Shown here: positions 23,015 to 36,131 of the stretch, in pieces
How positions within the stretch are numbered: the first letter of the stretch is position 1
Layout: the number at the start of each line of letters is the position of its first letter
DNA from: Pyxicephalus adspersus
Lineage: Eukaryota; Chordata; Amphibia; Anura; Pyxicephalidae
DNA length: 64,000 nt
Assembly (NCBI RefSeq): GCF_032062135.1
Contig: NC_092864.1
Span: 23,210,512-23,274,511 of the forward strand
Direction of reading: 5' to 3'
Notes under the pieces: generated by a model
Databases searched by the model: none
Told to the model about the DNA's origin: nothing
Seen by the model: the letters and a program-made list of their open reading frames with translations, nothing else
Made by a program: the position numbers and the translations under genes

Positions 23015-26000
23015 AGAAGATTCTAGAAGCAGCTGTAACTTGACCATTGATTTAGGCAAGCAAATGGGGCATTTTGATTTTTTTTTTTTAACAATAACAA
23101 GTAGTTGAGAGGATAAGGATGGCAGTAGGAGATTTCCCATGATTCAGCTTTAAAATAATATTTCAGGAAAATAACTTTACACTCAGATCTCAGTCAATGG
23201 AATACAACCAGGCCTTGCCTCTACCTGTAGAATGTGGCTATCCTCGGCTTTTTATGTTACATTTTAGTACATGATCACTGCAGCACAACTTATTGACTCC
23301 TTGAGTTGTGTTTCATGAATTGGTGTTACCTGTCCAGAATTAAGGTTATATAAGATATGTTCTGTTTGTTCCTTCACATAACATTAGTTTTTTTTTTTTT
23401 TTTTTTTTGGTTCAACATAAAAGGTTTATTTTTTTACAATATACTGTAATGTCACAGTATTTTATAGAACTGATAAAGTTCAGCTTCCTTTTTTCCCGTT
23501 TTAATGGGGTCTGTCAATTCTGTTCTTTTGTTATATCATGCAAGACTGGTCTGGATGGATTTGTACATTATGCTGCTGATGGAAAGTTCTGCAGGGAACA
23601 AAAATCTGTGCAGTAATGTTTCAAGGTACCTATATTCCTATTAATATTTTTAGAACTTACAGCTCAGTTTAATTTATTACAGCAGCTCAGGGGAGACAAA
23701 ATAATTTTGGGATGATTGCAAGTACAATATAAAGATTAAGTTGCTTAAGGGTGGTACAGACCTGGTGTTCACTTTCCTGATAAACAATAAAAATATATCT
23801 AAACAATATTGCTGACTACACAGAATTCATCCTCTGAAACAGAGAAAAATATCTGATGTTGTACTATTATTGATGAATATGCTAGGGTTTAGAGTTATCT
23901 CTCTCATTACTAAGATATATGTAAAACCCTTGCACATGTTTGCTGAAGCTGCAAGTTGCCGAACTGTAATCTTTATTTTTTGGATTTTCTGCCCGATTAG
24001 TCACCTTTCATAATTATTATGGAATTTAGAACATCTGCATACTAGGTAACCAGCAGTGTCACCTACCAATTGGATTTGCCAAATGTATCCTTTGGTGCTC
24101 CATTACAACACCAATCATGCATTTCTTACACTACATGGTCATCAAACTGCTCCCCACCTATGATTTGACTTCTCTCTTCTTTCTTTTAAACATGTCTGAC
24201 AGCAAAATGCAAGGTGGTATAATGCTAATTGGAATACTGACAAGGAGTTGTGGCCCCCCACTGAACTGCCTTGAGGTCCCCATTGGCTGGGAGGCTTTGG
24301 GGCCCTTGTGCAGTGGAACGCTCTGAACCTCCCTAGGTCTGCCCCTGCTGAAAAATCCAGCAGAGGGTTATGGGAAATGGGACAAAAAGGACAAAAACAA
24401 CTAAAAGGTCCTGAACTGAACTAGTGTATTGCACAAAAGATTTTACAAGTGTTTTATTCGATGCAATAGCTCAAATTGAAAGAACTCACAGTGGGTTTCA
24501 CATGCTGATTGAACAAGTATGGCCTTACTCTACCTAAAGATTTTTTTTATAGGTTTTTTTTATTCCTAAATCCAAATTGGCCCTCTTTTTCCCCCTGATA
24601 AAAGGGGTTTATTCTGTGGCCCCCAAAACATGTTGGTTGTTCTACATTCTTTAATTTTGAGCTATTGCATCTAAAAAAATCTGGTATGGTACTCTTTCTA
24701 GGATTTATTTTTACTTGGACTGTTGATTCCAGTACCTCTAATTTAGAAGAGCAGCCATCATCAGAATTATTACAGCCTTTGATGTTCTTTAGTGTATTAT
24801 CTTAAATCTGGGATGGGTCAGCTCCAGTGACTCAAATTTGCACCTTTCTCTGAACCAGTGGTTTTCATTCCATGACATATCCCAAAAACAAGGGCATTAT
24901 CCCTCATTTCAAGATTGTGAATGAGCCATGCAAAATATTCCTTCCTGTCCCGCTGTACAACTATACATCTAGAAGCACTTTAGACTAATATAACAGATCT
25001 AATTATTCCAAATTGCATGCAGCTATATCAAGCTTATTACCCATCATTAGGGCTTTCTATGGAAACCAAGGCTTCAAAACAGTTGGGCTTGAGAACCAAC
25101 AAAGTATATCCCAGAAGGTTATGGTGAGAAGGAACTGTTGTAAGACGATTGTATTATGCTGCACACACTTTTTGTGGAGGGTTTTTTCTTTCCTATATTG
25201 ATTTCTCATTATAACCTTATATGTTTTAAGTTCTCTACTCTATCCAAGCCATCTTTATTATATATTGCACTGATGATGACCAAAAAGCCTGCAACAGCTG
25301 TATGCAGTTTGGAACAAATAGCTCTGAAATTTTAAACTTTATTTGTGCTGTGCACTATTGGTTCTGGAATATTTTTTAGCCTATATGGTAAAATGGAATG
25401 ATTTTAATGCTCTGTCCATTATTGTGAAAAAGAAGAAAAGTTTGGGATGTGTGGTAGAATGAAAAATATCAATTCCTTGTTTTCTAACAAGGCTTTGTTT
25501 TACTGCTGGGTCGTAAACATAAAGTAAAGGATGGGAGGCTTGACATGCCAGTTTTGTGTATTCTCTCATAGTGAGTTATGGCATGTCCATCACAGATACA
25601 CCCTTTTAGCATACATTACTTGCTATAAATTATGGCTTCAGAAGTAACGTTAACAGTGTGCTAGTTGCATAAGCAATAAATATAGCGGTCACACCTTTAT
25701 ATTTATATACTGTCTGCCTTAACAGTACATACATTTCCGGAAAATGTAGTTATTCTTTAACTTACATTGTTCTAGTTCTTTAAATTTGTATTCAAAGAGT
25801 TTCAAGTGAACCCGTCATTATAAAACAAGGTGTAACCAGGATAAACATATACGTTCACATAAAATACCACATACATTTTCAAGCTAAATGTAATAAAAAA
25901 GGATGTAAAAGGTGCTTGGACCTAACTTTGGGTCCAGGCATAGTTCCTGCTATGTTTCTTCAAAGACCTAAAACACACTCGGTTTGTTTTAATCTGATCT

Positions 26001-27073
26001 CCAATCATGTTCACCAATATATTGTAGACCTCTATCTACTGACTGCTGAAGAAACTGTGATGTACTGTAGGATGTCAACATGACGCAGTATTTGAGCCCA
26101 GAAAATGCATGATCCATGCCTAGGAGAAGCTTTGCTCAAATTTAGAGCTATGTGCAGTGAACTTATTCTGGGGACTTGTATTGGTTTCACTGTGTTTAAA
26201 AAAATAAAAGGTGATACAATGGTGACAGCAAGCAAAAACCCTTGCAAATAGTTATTTGTGCTTGTGTGGGGCCCAGGTCACATACTGGTAAATATGGAAG
26301 AACTTGGAAATGAAAAGTGTTCGTACCAGCACACTTCAACTGTCCTCCTTGTTGGAAGAAGCCATTGAAAACAATGACCTAAGTTACATTTTACACCTTA
26401 AATATAAAAGGAAAGAGTAATGTGTCATTGAAAGGGCAAATATGCTTTATTGCTTATTCTTTATGTGTACAATATGCTAAACTGTATGCATCGCCAATTT
26501 TTTTTTTCATCTCTGTATAAAGCAGCTGACTGACTGCTTGCTGCAAGAATGATTTTCCTTTACTTCCTTTTCTAAACATACAACATTTTCAACTCTAAGA
26601 ATTGTGTCTGGTGTCCACAAAGGAGGATTCTGTTGATCTGATGATAGAACCTAGTGGTCTTATGATAAAAAACATTGGCCTTTCCTTTACTTTCTTGGTG
26701 ACAATGGACACGTGGGACAAATAATGAGGTGGATCTCTCCGGCATAGCAATTTACTCCTGACTAGATGTAAGCCGAATATGTATTTAATTCTATGAGCCT
26801 TACTATATAGTAGGTCTCAGCCATACCGGCTGGACTAAAACAGCTGTCATCATGTGGTGGCAGATTGGTTGTACAGTACTATATGTGTCATTGACAGGTA
26901 TTGCATATATTCGATCAAAACTCAGACGGCTTAAATTTCAAATCTAACTTCAAAAAAGCTTTGATCCAAATTGTAATCAACTTTGATCAGAATAAAGAAG
27001 GAACTTGGAGAACAAAGAGCTGCAGTTCAATTTCGAGGGCACCAAATCTTTCTCAACATCTCATCAGACTAAA
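23015..27073. other. Gene-free stretch with the 24.5 kb fold-back element
   Basis: Apart from the fold-back element and a T-run near 23391-23408, no gene or known family was recognised. Confidence 0.5.
24460..24671. repeat. Fold-back element with 26-bp arms
   Basis: GATGCAATAGCTCAAATTGA at 24460 and TTTTGAGCTATTGCATC ending at 24671 are inverted arms with 23 of 26 positions paired. The spacer holds CCCCCAAAACATGTTGG. Confidence 0.8.
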
Positions 27074-27396
27074 GCTGCATACACACGTGCAATTATTGTC
27101 GTTGGAAAGGATCTTTCACGATCCCTTCCAATGACTAAGGACTGCACGATGCATGAACGAGTGCTAAACATACAGCACCATTCTGCTCTATGGAGGGGGG
27201 AGGGGGAGAGCGACAGAGCGGCATCCTGCTGCACGCTCTCCCCCTTACCTTGCATTAGGATCGTTCGTCATCCATCGTCTGTGGATCCGCCAGGACGGAC
27301 GATGGATGACAGGCGCTGTACTCACACCAGATTCTCGTCCGATATCGGACCTGAGCGGATTAATTGGGCCAGAACCATTGGACGTGTGTACATAGC
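27074..27396. mobile_element. MITE with GCTGCGTACACACGT-type ends, copy 1
   Basis: Left end GCTGCATACACACGTGCAAT and right end ATTGGACGTGTGTACATAGC form terminal inverted repeats. TAAA flanks both sides. Inside, GTCATCCATCGTC (27267-27279) and GACGATGGATGAC (27298-27310) make a perfect 13-bp stem. The open frame over it (27005-27418) has no recognisable protein and is repeat-derived. Confidence 0.8.
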
Positions 27397-27575
27397 TAAA
27401 GAATGTCACACCCATTAGTTTCATGAGTTTGTCATCTGGAATGATTTTCCTGCAGTCTTGAAGGAGTTCTTAAAGGTCCTAAGCACTTTTTGGCTGCTTT
27501 GTCTTCACTCTGTAGTCCAACTCATCACAAACCATCTCAATTGAACTGTTTGGTGATTTTGGAGGCCAAGTCATC

Positions 27576-27580
<5 letters not shown>

Positions 27581-27615
<35 letters not shown>
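27581..27615. repeat. (AT)n microsatellite
   Basis: About 17 AT units. Overlapping open frames on both strands reading YIYIYI are artefacts. Confidence 0.96.
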
Positions 27616-27618
<3 letters not shown>

Positions 27619-28639
27619 CCTTTATTATGCTTCTTCTTCCAATTACAGCCAATGAATTCTCCAATGTTTCTTTACCACTCTGTAATGCAAACACAACCTT
27701 GAGGCAATTGGAGGTTACATAATTTTTTATATAAAATGAGCCTATTCTGTCCAAAATATCCTTTTTAAATTGAAGATGTATATAAAGCCATTCGTCACTA
27801 ACCTGGGCAATTCAGGTATAACACACACAAAAGGATAAGCAGGTACGTTTGGTAAATTTTAAATGTCAAAAACTGTCAGTAAGTTTATCTTTAAAGTGAA
27901 ATTGAAGGGAGAATTAAAGATGGGGTGTGGCCAAGACTTTTACAAGAAAAATCACACTCTAATAACCATTTTCATCTAAGATAACCTCTGTTTTTGCATC
28001 TTTAAAATCTTATTGTTGTGTTAAATTGCCCAGGGTTTTCATAAACTACAGGAATTTTTGAATGTCTGTCTACTTCTGTTTATTCCCAGCTTTGTTCTAA
28101 TTGTGTTTTGTTCATTGAAAGTATTGACAAATTAAAATCTGACAAACACACATGAATTTCTTCTGTTGCCCACACAATATCTATAACAGGAAAGTTGCTT
28201 TCCTTCACAGTTTGTTTCATTGTTTGCTAGAAAAAAAAATGTAAGTGTCTCAAGCAAACATAGATCATCTTGCCAGGGCCCACGCTGACGAGTAGAGAAC
28301 GTTTTGTCTTCTGGGAAACGCTGATTGCTTCTGAATTACCAGACTAATAGTCATTATATTTCAAAGGAATGATCCAGCAGAGAATATAATATTAATGTTA
28401 GCATGCAACAGAAGTATCACGTCTCAGATTTGTTGGGAAACAGAAAAGACGGGCAAGCCGAGCCTCACTGCACTAAAAGAGTGTCCTAAATAATTAATAA
28501 GCATAATAGGGACACTGAATTTTTCTATGTTGAGAATCTAAAACATTACTGTATCTTCTTTTCTTATTGCACCTTTAGGTTTATTGTATGTAATACAACT
28601 GGAAGAACTTAATTTAAAACAATAAAATGTCTTTTCCGA

Positions 28640-28915
28640 CAGTTGGAAGGTCACTATCTACTGGAATGCTCCGAGTTGCAGCTAAACTCCTTTTTTAAAA
28701 ACCGCAATCAAGCAGGGCTTGTGTTACAGAAAGACCATTGTCCTTTCTGCAATAAAATAACCTTATCTGCCTGATCGCAATTTTTTGCATATACTCACTG
28801 GTCCCTGTTCCATTGAGGGTCCTGCCATCTTCTTCCTGGTTCCAATCTCCGGCAGTCTTGAATAGCCAGGCCTCGATACCATTACCTGGCCCAAATTTCC
28901 GCTTATATTCAGGCA
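28640..28915. repeat. Dispersed MITE-like repeat, relative of 39371-39650
   Basis: Shares the CTTTCTGCAATAAAATAACC and CTGCCTGATCGCAAT region with 39371-39650. An open frame across it is incidental. Confidence 0.4.
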
Positions 28916-29846
28916 AATGTTAAGTTTTCAAGTTATGTTAAATTTGACCTTACAGTACATTGTTAGGTCTCCCTATAATGTAAACAAATCTCACAGATGT
29001 ACAAAATGTTCCTGTAAAGAACAAGTTAGATTTTATACTCACATACCCCCGGGTTTTGTAACGCTGGGCATGACGTGACCATCCTTCTTACACACTCTAG
29101 TGCATTGTAAAATTAACTTCTTGTGAACTTTTGAGTTTTTCCGTATTCTCCTGGATCTATCTGGAAAGCAAGGGATCACCCTCGTGCAATCATCACATTT
29201 AGAAAACAGAGGTGAGGAATTTACCCTTGCACGTACTATCTGCAGGTGATTTTTACAGAAGAATGGAACCTGAACACTGTAAACAGACCTTACATTTAAA
29301 TGCAATATCCACATAAATAAATAAATAAACAGTAATAGAGGCATTTCAATATTTAACTTTCCTGACAAAAATGCTGATCTTGTCCTCTTCTGTTCCATTC
29401 ATGTGAGAAAATGCAGCCCAGGTTCAAACTGACTGATGGAAAGAACACATGACCAAGAAGAAGGCTTTTGGTTACATGACCTATGTGTGGGAAATGCAGA
29501 ACTGCTTTTTATATAAAAGTCTTTAAGTCTTTATATATTCCTCCCAATAGATCTAACATACAGCTGTAAGCTGATATTTGGGTAAAGGTCTGAATGAATA
29601 CTGCCCCTGAATGTGTTTAGCAATAGTTATAATAGCGTGCAGCTAAAGTGCTCTGCGCATATGCTACATTTAATTTTAACTTTCAATGAAGTTATATTTT
29701 TAAAATTACATTCATGACTGGTAAAGGCAGAATCATATTTAGAACAAAAAATTATATTATCTTAGATATGAAAAAAAATGTAAATATAAAATATAAAAAA
29801 GATGTTCCCGAGTATTAACCAATTTGTTTATATTTTTGATACACAA

Positions 29847-29993
29847 GGCCCTCCAATAATAGGTGATCCAGCAAACCAGAAGTTGATCAGGTCCAGGATT
29901 GAAAACATTTTGCCAGCTAATAGGAAATTATTGCAGGTGTGCTGGATCACCCAGGTTCCTGCATGATAGTCCATCTTCACTAGCCCTGAGGCC
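29847..29993. mobile_element. Palindromic MITE, copy 3, shortened
   Basis: Keeps GGTGATCCAGCAAACCAGAA, the core AGGTCCAGGATTGAAAACAT and GCTGGATCACCCAGGTTCCT. The left terminal arm is largely missing. Right end near CTGAGGCC. Confidence 0.8.
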
Positions 29994-30984
29994 TTTCTTT
30001 GGGTATTTTGAGTGACCCTGGTTCTCTGGCCTGTGCTTTCATCTCACCAATCTGCAAGTCAATTTGAAGAGTATCTTGATGGGGGGGTTACAAATTTTAC
30101 ATCTTTATTTTAACTTAACTTTACTACTTAGGTATATTCTGTGCTTCAAGAAAAGCCTCCATCTTTTTCTTGCTGAAACTACTTTTTTAGGATGACCTTA
30201 AAGTGAATAATTGTGGAGTGAACTCTCTATATGGACTATTTATATATTTACTGTATATAGGGGGATTATATCCCCCTAAAAAGCATGATTTTATTTTAAC
30301 AGTGTTGAAGGGAATACCTCGATTTAGTAAACTACAGAAGGTTAGTTAGGTGATTGGTCGTTTAGAAAATGAAGATGTGAATAGTCACAATTCGGCATGA
30401 GTAAAAACAAAAAGTTTCTTTTTTAGCATTTCTGTTTATTTTTTTTTGGTGAAATACATTGAAGGCAAATGGGGGGGATCCAAAAGTAACATAATCTTTG
30501 TAAGAGTGCAATTGATTTTAAAGTGGACCTAGGCTCAAAAAGATGAAATGTTCTCCTTTTATGTGAAACATCCAGATATAATAATTTTTTATCGAATTTA
30601 TCTAGAAAAATAACACTACACTGAGCATAAATATCTGAATTATGTGACCACCTAAAGCACTCATCTTTTGACTGCCTTGTGAAGGTCACGGCTGTGCTGC
30701 TTTTTGGAGAGAAAGTTGAACGTAAAGACTTGCAATAGTCCTCTTTTGTACTAAATTTGTTATTCTATTGCTTTTTAAATAATACCATAGAAAGCATCAC
30801 TGTTTCTCTTCCAATATGACCAACAGCACACATAAAGAAAAAAAAGCCCTCCTTGCAGCTGAATATTTCTTGTGTGTGTATTTTAAATACAGTTATTGAT
30901 TCACCACCAGTGAATGTTTGCAAAAGTCACATTCACTGCTTTATAAATTTAACACTAAACAAAGTAAACTAAATTACCCTAAAT

Positions 30985-31614
30985 CCATGTTTCCCATCCA
31001 GGGTTCCTCCAGAGGGGTTACTTGAGCAATGAGCAGTTTGTGACTCTCAGGTCAGTTACCACTGATACCAATTATGTTTTTGGCTATCTATAATGATGGA
31101 AGCCTTCTCACTGACCAGCAATGTCGGAGTCATTGCTTCCCATGACCATTAAACCATGTACACTAGGCTGTGGATTAAGTAATTATAGAAGGGATTCCTG
31201 GAAGACCTGAAAGTTTTGTTCAAGGATTCCCGCCTGTTAATGCAGCAATAAAGAATTTGGAGTGCAGAGCCACCTGAGATATTTACGTCACGCATCCCAG
31301 GAGGCTCCGGGCTGCTCCTTCTGCTCATGTCCGAGGGGTAATTTTCCTACATTAGGGAAAAGAAATGCTGATCTCACTCATGGGCAGTAAGATGGGCACT
31401 TTTTCCCCTGCCTTTACAGAAAGTTACATCACCTGATTTTGCACCTGCGTACCCCCCCCCCCCCCAATTTAAGGAGGATTCCAGGACAGCGCAGGACCCA
31501 ATCAAAGGCATCCCTAGCAGGTTGGAGGAATCTGGGAAGGTAAAGGTAAGTGTGATTTTTTTAAAACTTTTATTTTAGCTCAGCTTTAAAAAGGTTGAGA
31601 AACACTGCACTAAA
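30985..31614. mobile_element. Second-family hAT copy with an internal insertion
   Basis: The left part carries CCAGGGTTCCTCCAGAGG, GAGCAATGAGCAGTTTGTGA and TGGTCAGTGAGAAGG-like blocks shared with the copies at 59311 and 62548. The right end reads AAAAAGGTTGAGAAACACTG, the expected complement of the family's CAGTGTTTCTCAACC start. The stretch from about 31245 to 31590 does not belong to the family and looks like an inserted GC-richer MITE with a run of Cs near 31451. Confidence 0.7.
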
Positions 31615-32373
31615 TGCATCATTTAGAAAAATAATAAGAACAAAAAAGATTTTTCTCATACATATCTGCACCTAGGAGGCCCAAAAAGCAAAACTCATGA
31701 CATTCCAATTTTGCTGTCACAGGAGTCAATGTTAATGACATGATTTTGTAATAGAGATATTTTATAAATGAGTATACCAGTTAAAAAATAATAATATTGT
31801 GTACATCCTTGCAATAACTGCACATTTTCCTCAATGTTGCTTCATTTGTTTTTATGGAATGACACCGCATGCCTTTTGTGGACTAGAATTACAAGACAGT
31901 CCTGTCCGGTTGTCTGACTACTGAATCTCACCCATTCTCCTAATCTCTGGGCATAGATGTTATATTATGTGCAAAATAGGAACCTGGCAAGGTTCCAACA
32001 AAAGAACTGTGCACCGAATATATGATAATTCTGAGTTTTTTTACATGGTCTCTAAGTAATTTTATGTATTTAACAAACAGGTATAACTAAATGCTTGCAT
32101 TTGTATATTCAGAAGACCAAAATGTTCTTTGTTAGGGTTTAAATACACTTTAAGAAAAACTAGATTGATAAAGGGTTAGGTGCAGGACACCAAATATGCT
32201 TTTTTAACCTGCATGAAGTTTGCTTCTCAATCATAAAATGTCATGTTTCCATCTAATTAATTGAGATAGGTACTCCACTTTGTGATACTTATACTTGATA
32301 GACAAGAACGTTCTTGAAAACCCAAGCAGTGAAAAACAAACAAACAGCTTTTAGATACACGTTTGCTGTATCT

Positions 32374-32379
32374 TTTATT
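32374..32379 (-). promoter_or_regulatory. Distal candidate polyadenylation signal
   Basis: Minus-strand AATAAA about 915 bases after the FAM20C stop codon, followed by AT-rich sequence with a T/G-containing stretch. Plausible main 3' end, not proven. Confidence 0.35.
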
Positions 32380-33007
32380 GCACTTTTACCACGCTGCAAA
32401 CAACTCACAAAAACGCTGCAAAATGAAGCTTGTAGCTGCACAATGCAGCTAATATTCATGTATATATGTACAATATTTACATGATTATAGCAAAAGCAGA
32501 CACAAGAAGGCAGCTACCTGGCTAATGACAGAACTGACCTGGTACCTGCTCTCTGCTTGCTCCAGATGTTACCCAATGAATCCTCCCACCATGCTAAGCC
32601 TGTCATCCTAAGGCAATGTATGTTGGGAGCGTTCGAATAAAAACACCTAGAGCATTGCAGGTCCTGTAATTGAGGTCTATTATGGAAGGTCTGCCTATTT
32701 GTTTTAAATTTGAGTAGCTCATCTCAATGCTTAACATTCAAGTAAAGCTTCCACAACTGCTAAGCATTACTTCAGCCTAAAACCCTCCACACTTAAGACT
32801 TTGGATTTTTAACCCCTGGAAATACCAATTACAGAAGATACAGTATACTCAAGTTAAGAGATAGAAGTCATCTTAAAGGCGTCATTGTGGTATAGTCAAG
32901 TCAGCATCACAGGTAAACAAAACTATACTGTCCCTTTTCTATGTTTTCCAAAAAAAGTGGTAGGTAGATCATTTTTTTATAATTATACCATATATAAATA
33001 CAAAATC

Positions 33008-33013
33008 TTTATT
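33008..33013 (-). promoter_or_regulatory. Proximal candidate polyadenylation signal
   Basis: Minus-strand AATAAA about 280 bases after the FAM20C stop codon. It could give a short 3' UTR isoform. Such hexamers are common by chance in AT-rich DNA. Confidence 0.35.
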
Positions 33014-33293
33014 TTTAAATAAAGGCCTCCTATCTGTACAAAAAAGATCAAGATACGTTTAGAACCCAAAACCAATTCTGTAGGTCTTTGACCATATCGT
33101 CTTACGCACATCCATTTATAATCTACTTATTTTACAGACTTCTTAATTATCTATTCCTTCTTGGTTTCTATAGCTTGTCTACAGTGGGAAACGATTAAAT
33201 CTTAAATCTGAATTCACTGAATTCACAAAGGAGCATTCGCAGTCTTCGGCAAGACTATGTCTTCTTGATTGGGCTTGGTGACTTTCCCCATCA

Positions 33294-33546
33294 CTACCTC
33301 TTGGTTGTTTTGTTATTCACATCAGAGTCCAAGTCATTTTCAACCACGCTGTCATAGTTGTCTTTTTCTATGCAGTCACTGACAGCTTTAAGGACAATCC
33401 GTAGTCTCCTGTCCATTGCTTCAAGGTGTGGTTGATAGAGGATTGGGGCAATTTTGTCCATTTGCAATGATTCCTCCATCAGTTTACTCAGCTTGTATTC
33501 CTCCTTTGCTAGGAGCTGCATTCGCAGGTATGTAGACTTTTTGATC
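33294..33546 (-). CDS. FAM20C: FAM20C, last coding exon and stop codon
   Basis: The acceptor ends CTAAATAG. The first G completes an Arg codon, followed by 83 codons and a TAG stop at 33296-33294. The translation begins [20 protein letters not shown] and contains [20 protein letters not shown] and [17 protein letters not shown]. It ends in the polar tail NNKTTKR. This is the C-terminal helical part of the FAM20C kinase domain, with the last conserved cysteine in SDCIE. In-frame ATGs upstream belong to the intron. The tail differs from the human tail as I remember it and contains an extra NKT sequon. The five exons together give about 228 residues, close to the length of the same portion of human FAM20C. 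Confidence 0.96.
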
Positions 33547-34536
<990 letters not shown>

Positions 34537-35310
34537 TCATTAACCATAAACTACTTGTCTGTTTCTTTTCCCACTATTTGTGGAATGAAGATCATTTTTT
34601 TGCGGAATAATAGGTATTTTGTACTGCATGTGTGATGGAAGCATATGGGCTACAGCTGTCTTTGGCAGACCTCAGAATTTACAAAGTTCATGTCATTCCT
34701 TTCTGTACCGAGGAAGACTTTCTCTTGTCATATGTTAGAATGACTCAAACATTTCTTTGAAACAGAATAACATTCCTGCAGCCTTAAAGTACACCATCCA
34801 TGTTTTTTTCATTTTAAGATTAATTATTCTTTGATTAGGTGATTTTGCTCCCACTGCATCTGCTATCAAACACATCAACCAAGTTACATTGTTGTCTGAT
34901 TACATCTTATTTCCAATGAGTAATTTTACTTCTTTTGGCTTTGGGATCACAGTGACGTACTTGTGGCTGCAGTCTGATGATACATGTTACAGAACTTATT
35001 GATATCATCACACACATGGGAGTCTTCAAAACCCCATCACTGTGAGTTGGTTTTCCCTGTGCAAATTAGGTCATTTGCAGCAAAAGGGTGTTGCCTGTTA
35101 GTTCAGTCCAAGTCTAAATGCAAATGCAACCCCTATAAGACACCTAAATTCACCTGCCGGTGTTCCCTCTTTATATTACCAAAATGAAAATGTCAGTCCA
35201 CTTAAATAGGTATTTAAAGGTGCAGACGGAACCTGGTGAACTACATCACCCTATGTCTTTTTCTCACATAATGACTATAAAATGGCTTCTCCATGACATG
35301 TATTTTACAC

Positions 35311-35686
35311 CAGTGGTCCCCAACCTTTTTGAGCTTGTGAACCACTAAATCTATGGACTCCCAGATTGTGCGGGGAGTCGTGCATCACTCAAAGGGGAAG
35401 AAACTTTCCCCTGAGTGACGTCATAATGCTAGAACTTGTCCATTCTCCCATCTCAGGTCTGAGCCTTGTGTCCAGAGACACAACCCGCCCACGGCCCTAA
35501 GCCTGTGATGCATACAGGAGACATGGTCCATGCTTCTGGCCTGTGCCCCCCCCCTCATGTGGGGTCCTCCTCCTGACCCCTAGGGGGGTGCACTGGCCAG
35601 AGCCGTAGACCACCACTGGTCCTCGTGCTCTCGCGGCCCAGCTTTCAGACGGCCAGATTAATGGGCTACGGGGTTGGGGACCCCTG
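35311..35686. mobile_element. hAT MITE, copy 2, with 8-bp target duplication
   Basis: The ends are CAGTGGTCCCCAACC and GGTTGGGGACCCCTG. The perfect 8-bp duplication TTTTACAC flanks it (35303-35310 and 35687-35694). It is 376 bp and lies in a FAM20C intron. The interior shares blocks with the other copies, such as ACACAACCCGCCCAC and GCACTGGCCAGAGCCG. It is GC-rich compared with its surroundings. Confidence 0.95.
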
Positions 35687-35978
35687 TTTTACACCATTCA
35701 TGCTTGAGATTTATAAAGCCCTGTCATATAGCACATCCACTCTTGAATGTGCTACCTTCTCAGCATCTTCCTTGTTTGTAAATAAGCCCTGCTAAACAAC
35801 TGAAAGGTAATTTGTTCTGCTGCTTCCTCCCTTAGCCTGAGTTCTGCTACATTGCAAGAGTCTGATGACAAGTTAAACTCATTTCACATTTACTAGATGG
35901 TTTTAGAATTGTACTTGATAATTTCACTATACCTATATTTATTTGTTTTTTTATTTGTATAGTTTATCTTACCCCTCT

Positions 35979-36097
35979 TAGATTGTAAGCTCTTCTTGGC
36001 AGGGCTCTCTCCTCCTCCTTCGTCATTGTTTGTATCTGTCTTGCTACCCCTATTTAATGTACAGTGCTGTGTAATATGTTGGCTGTATCAATACTGC

Positions 36098-36128
<31 letters not shown>
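35979..36128 (+). repeat. (AAT)n-tailed dispersed repeat, copy 1
   Basis: TTAGATTGTAAGCTCTTCTT, GCAGGGCTCTCTCCTCCTCC, CCCTATTTAATGTACAGTGC, TGTAATATGTTGGC, and an (ATA)n tail at 36098-36128. A small open frame over it is repeat-derived. Confidence 0.75.

Positions 36129-36131
<3 letters not shown>

Larger units (their letters stand above)
27616..30984. other. Gene-free stretch with scattered repeats
   Basis: Holds a MITE-like repeat (28640-28915) and a palindromic MITE (29847-29993). A 119-codon minus-strand frame at 29039-29398 has no recognisable protein. The part 28200-28520 is complex and repeat-free. Confidence 0.5.
32355..33293 (-). other. FAM20C: Probable FAM20C 3' UTR
   Basis: This is the sequence downstream of the FAM20C stop on the minus strand. 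It is AT-rich and I see no recognised repeat in it. Two AATAAA signals lie on the minus strand, at 33013-33008 and 32379-32374. The distal one would give a 3' UTR of roughly 0.9 kb and the proximal one about 0.3 kb. The end is an estimate from the signal position; transcript data would be needed to fix it. Confidence 0.45.

Noticed and set aside
27005..27418. 137-codon plus-strand frame
   Set aside because: It lies almost entirely inside the MITE at 27074-27396 and is repeat-derived.
29039..29398. 119-codon minus-strand frame with a hydrophobic N-terminal stretch
   Set aside because: The hydrophobic stretch comes from an AT-rich ATAAATAAATAAATAA-type tract, and nothing else supports a gene.
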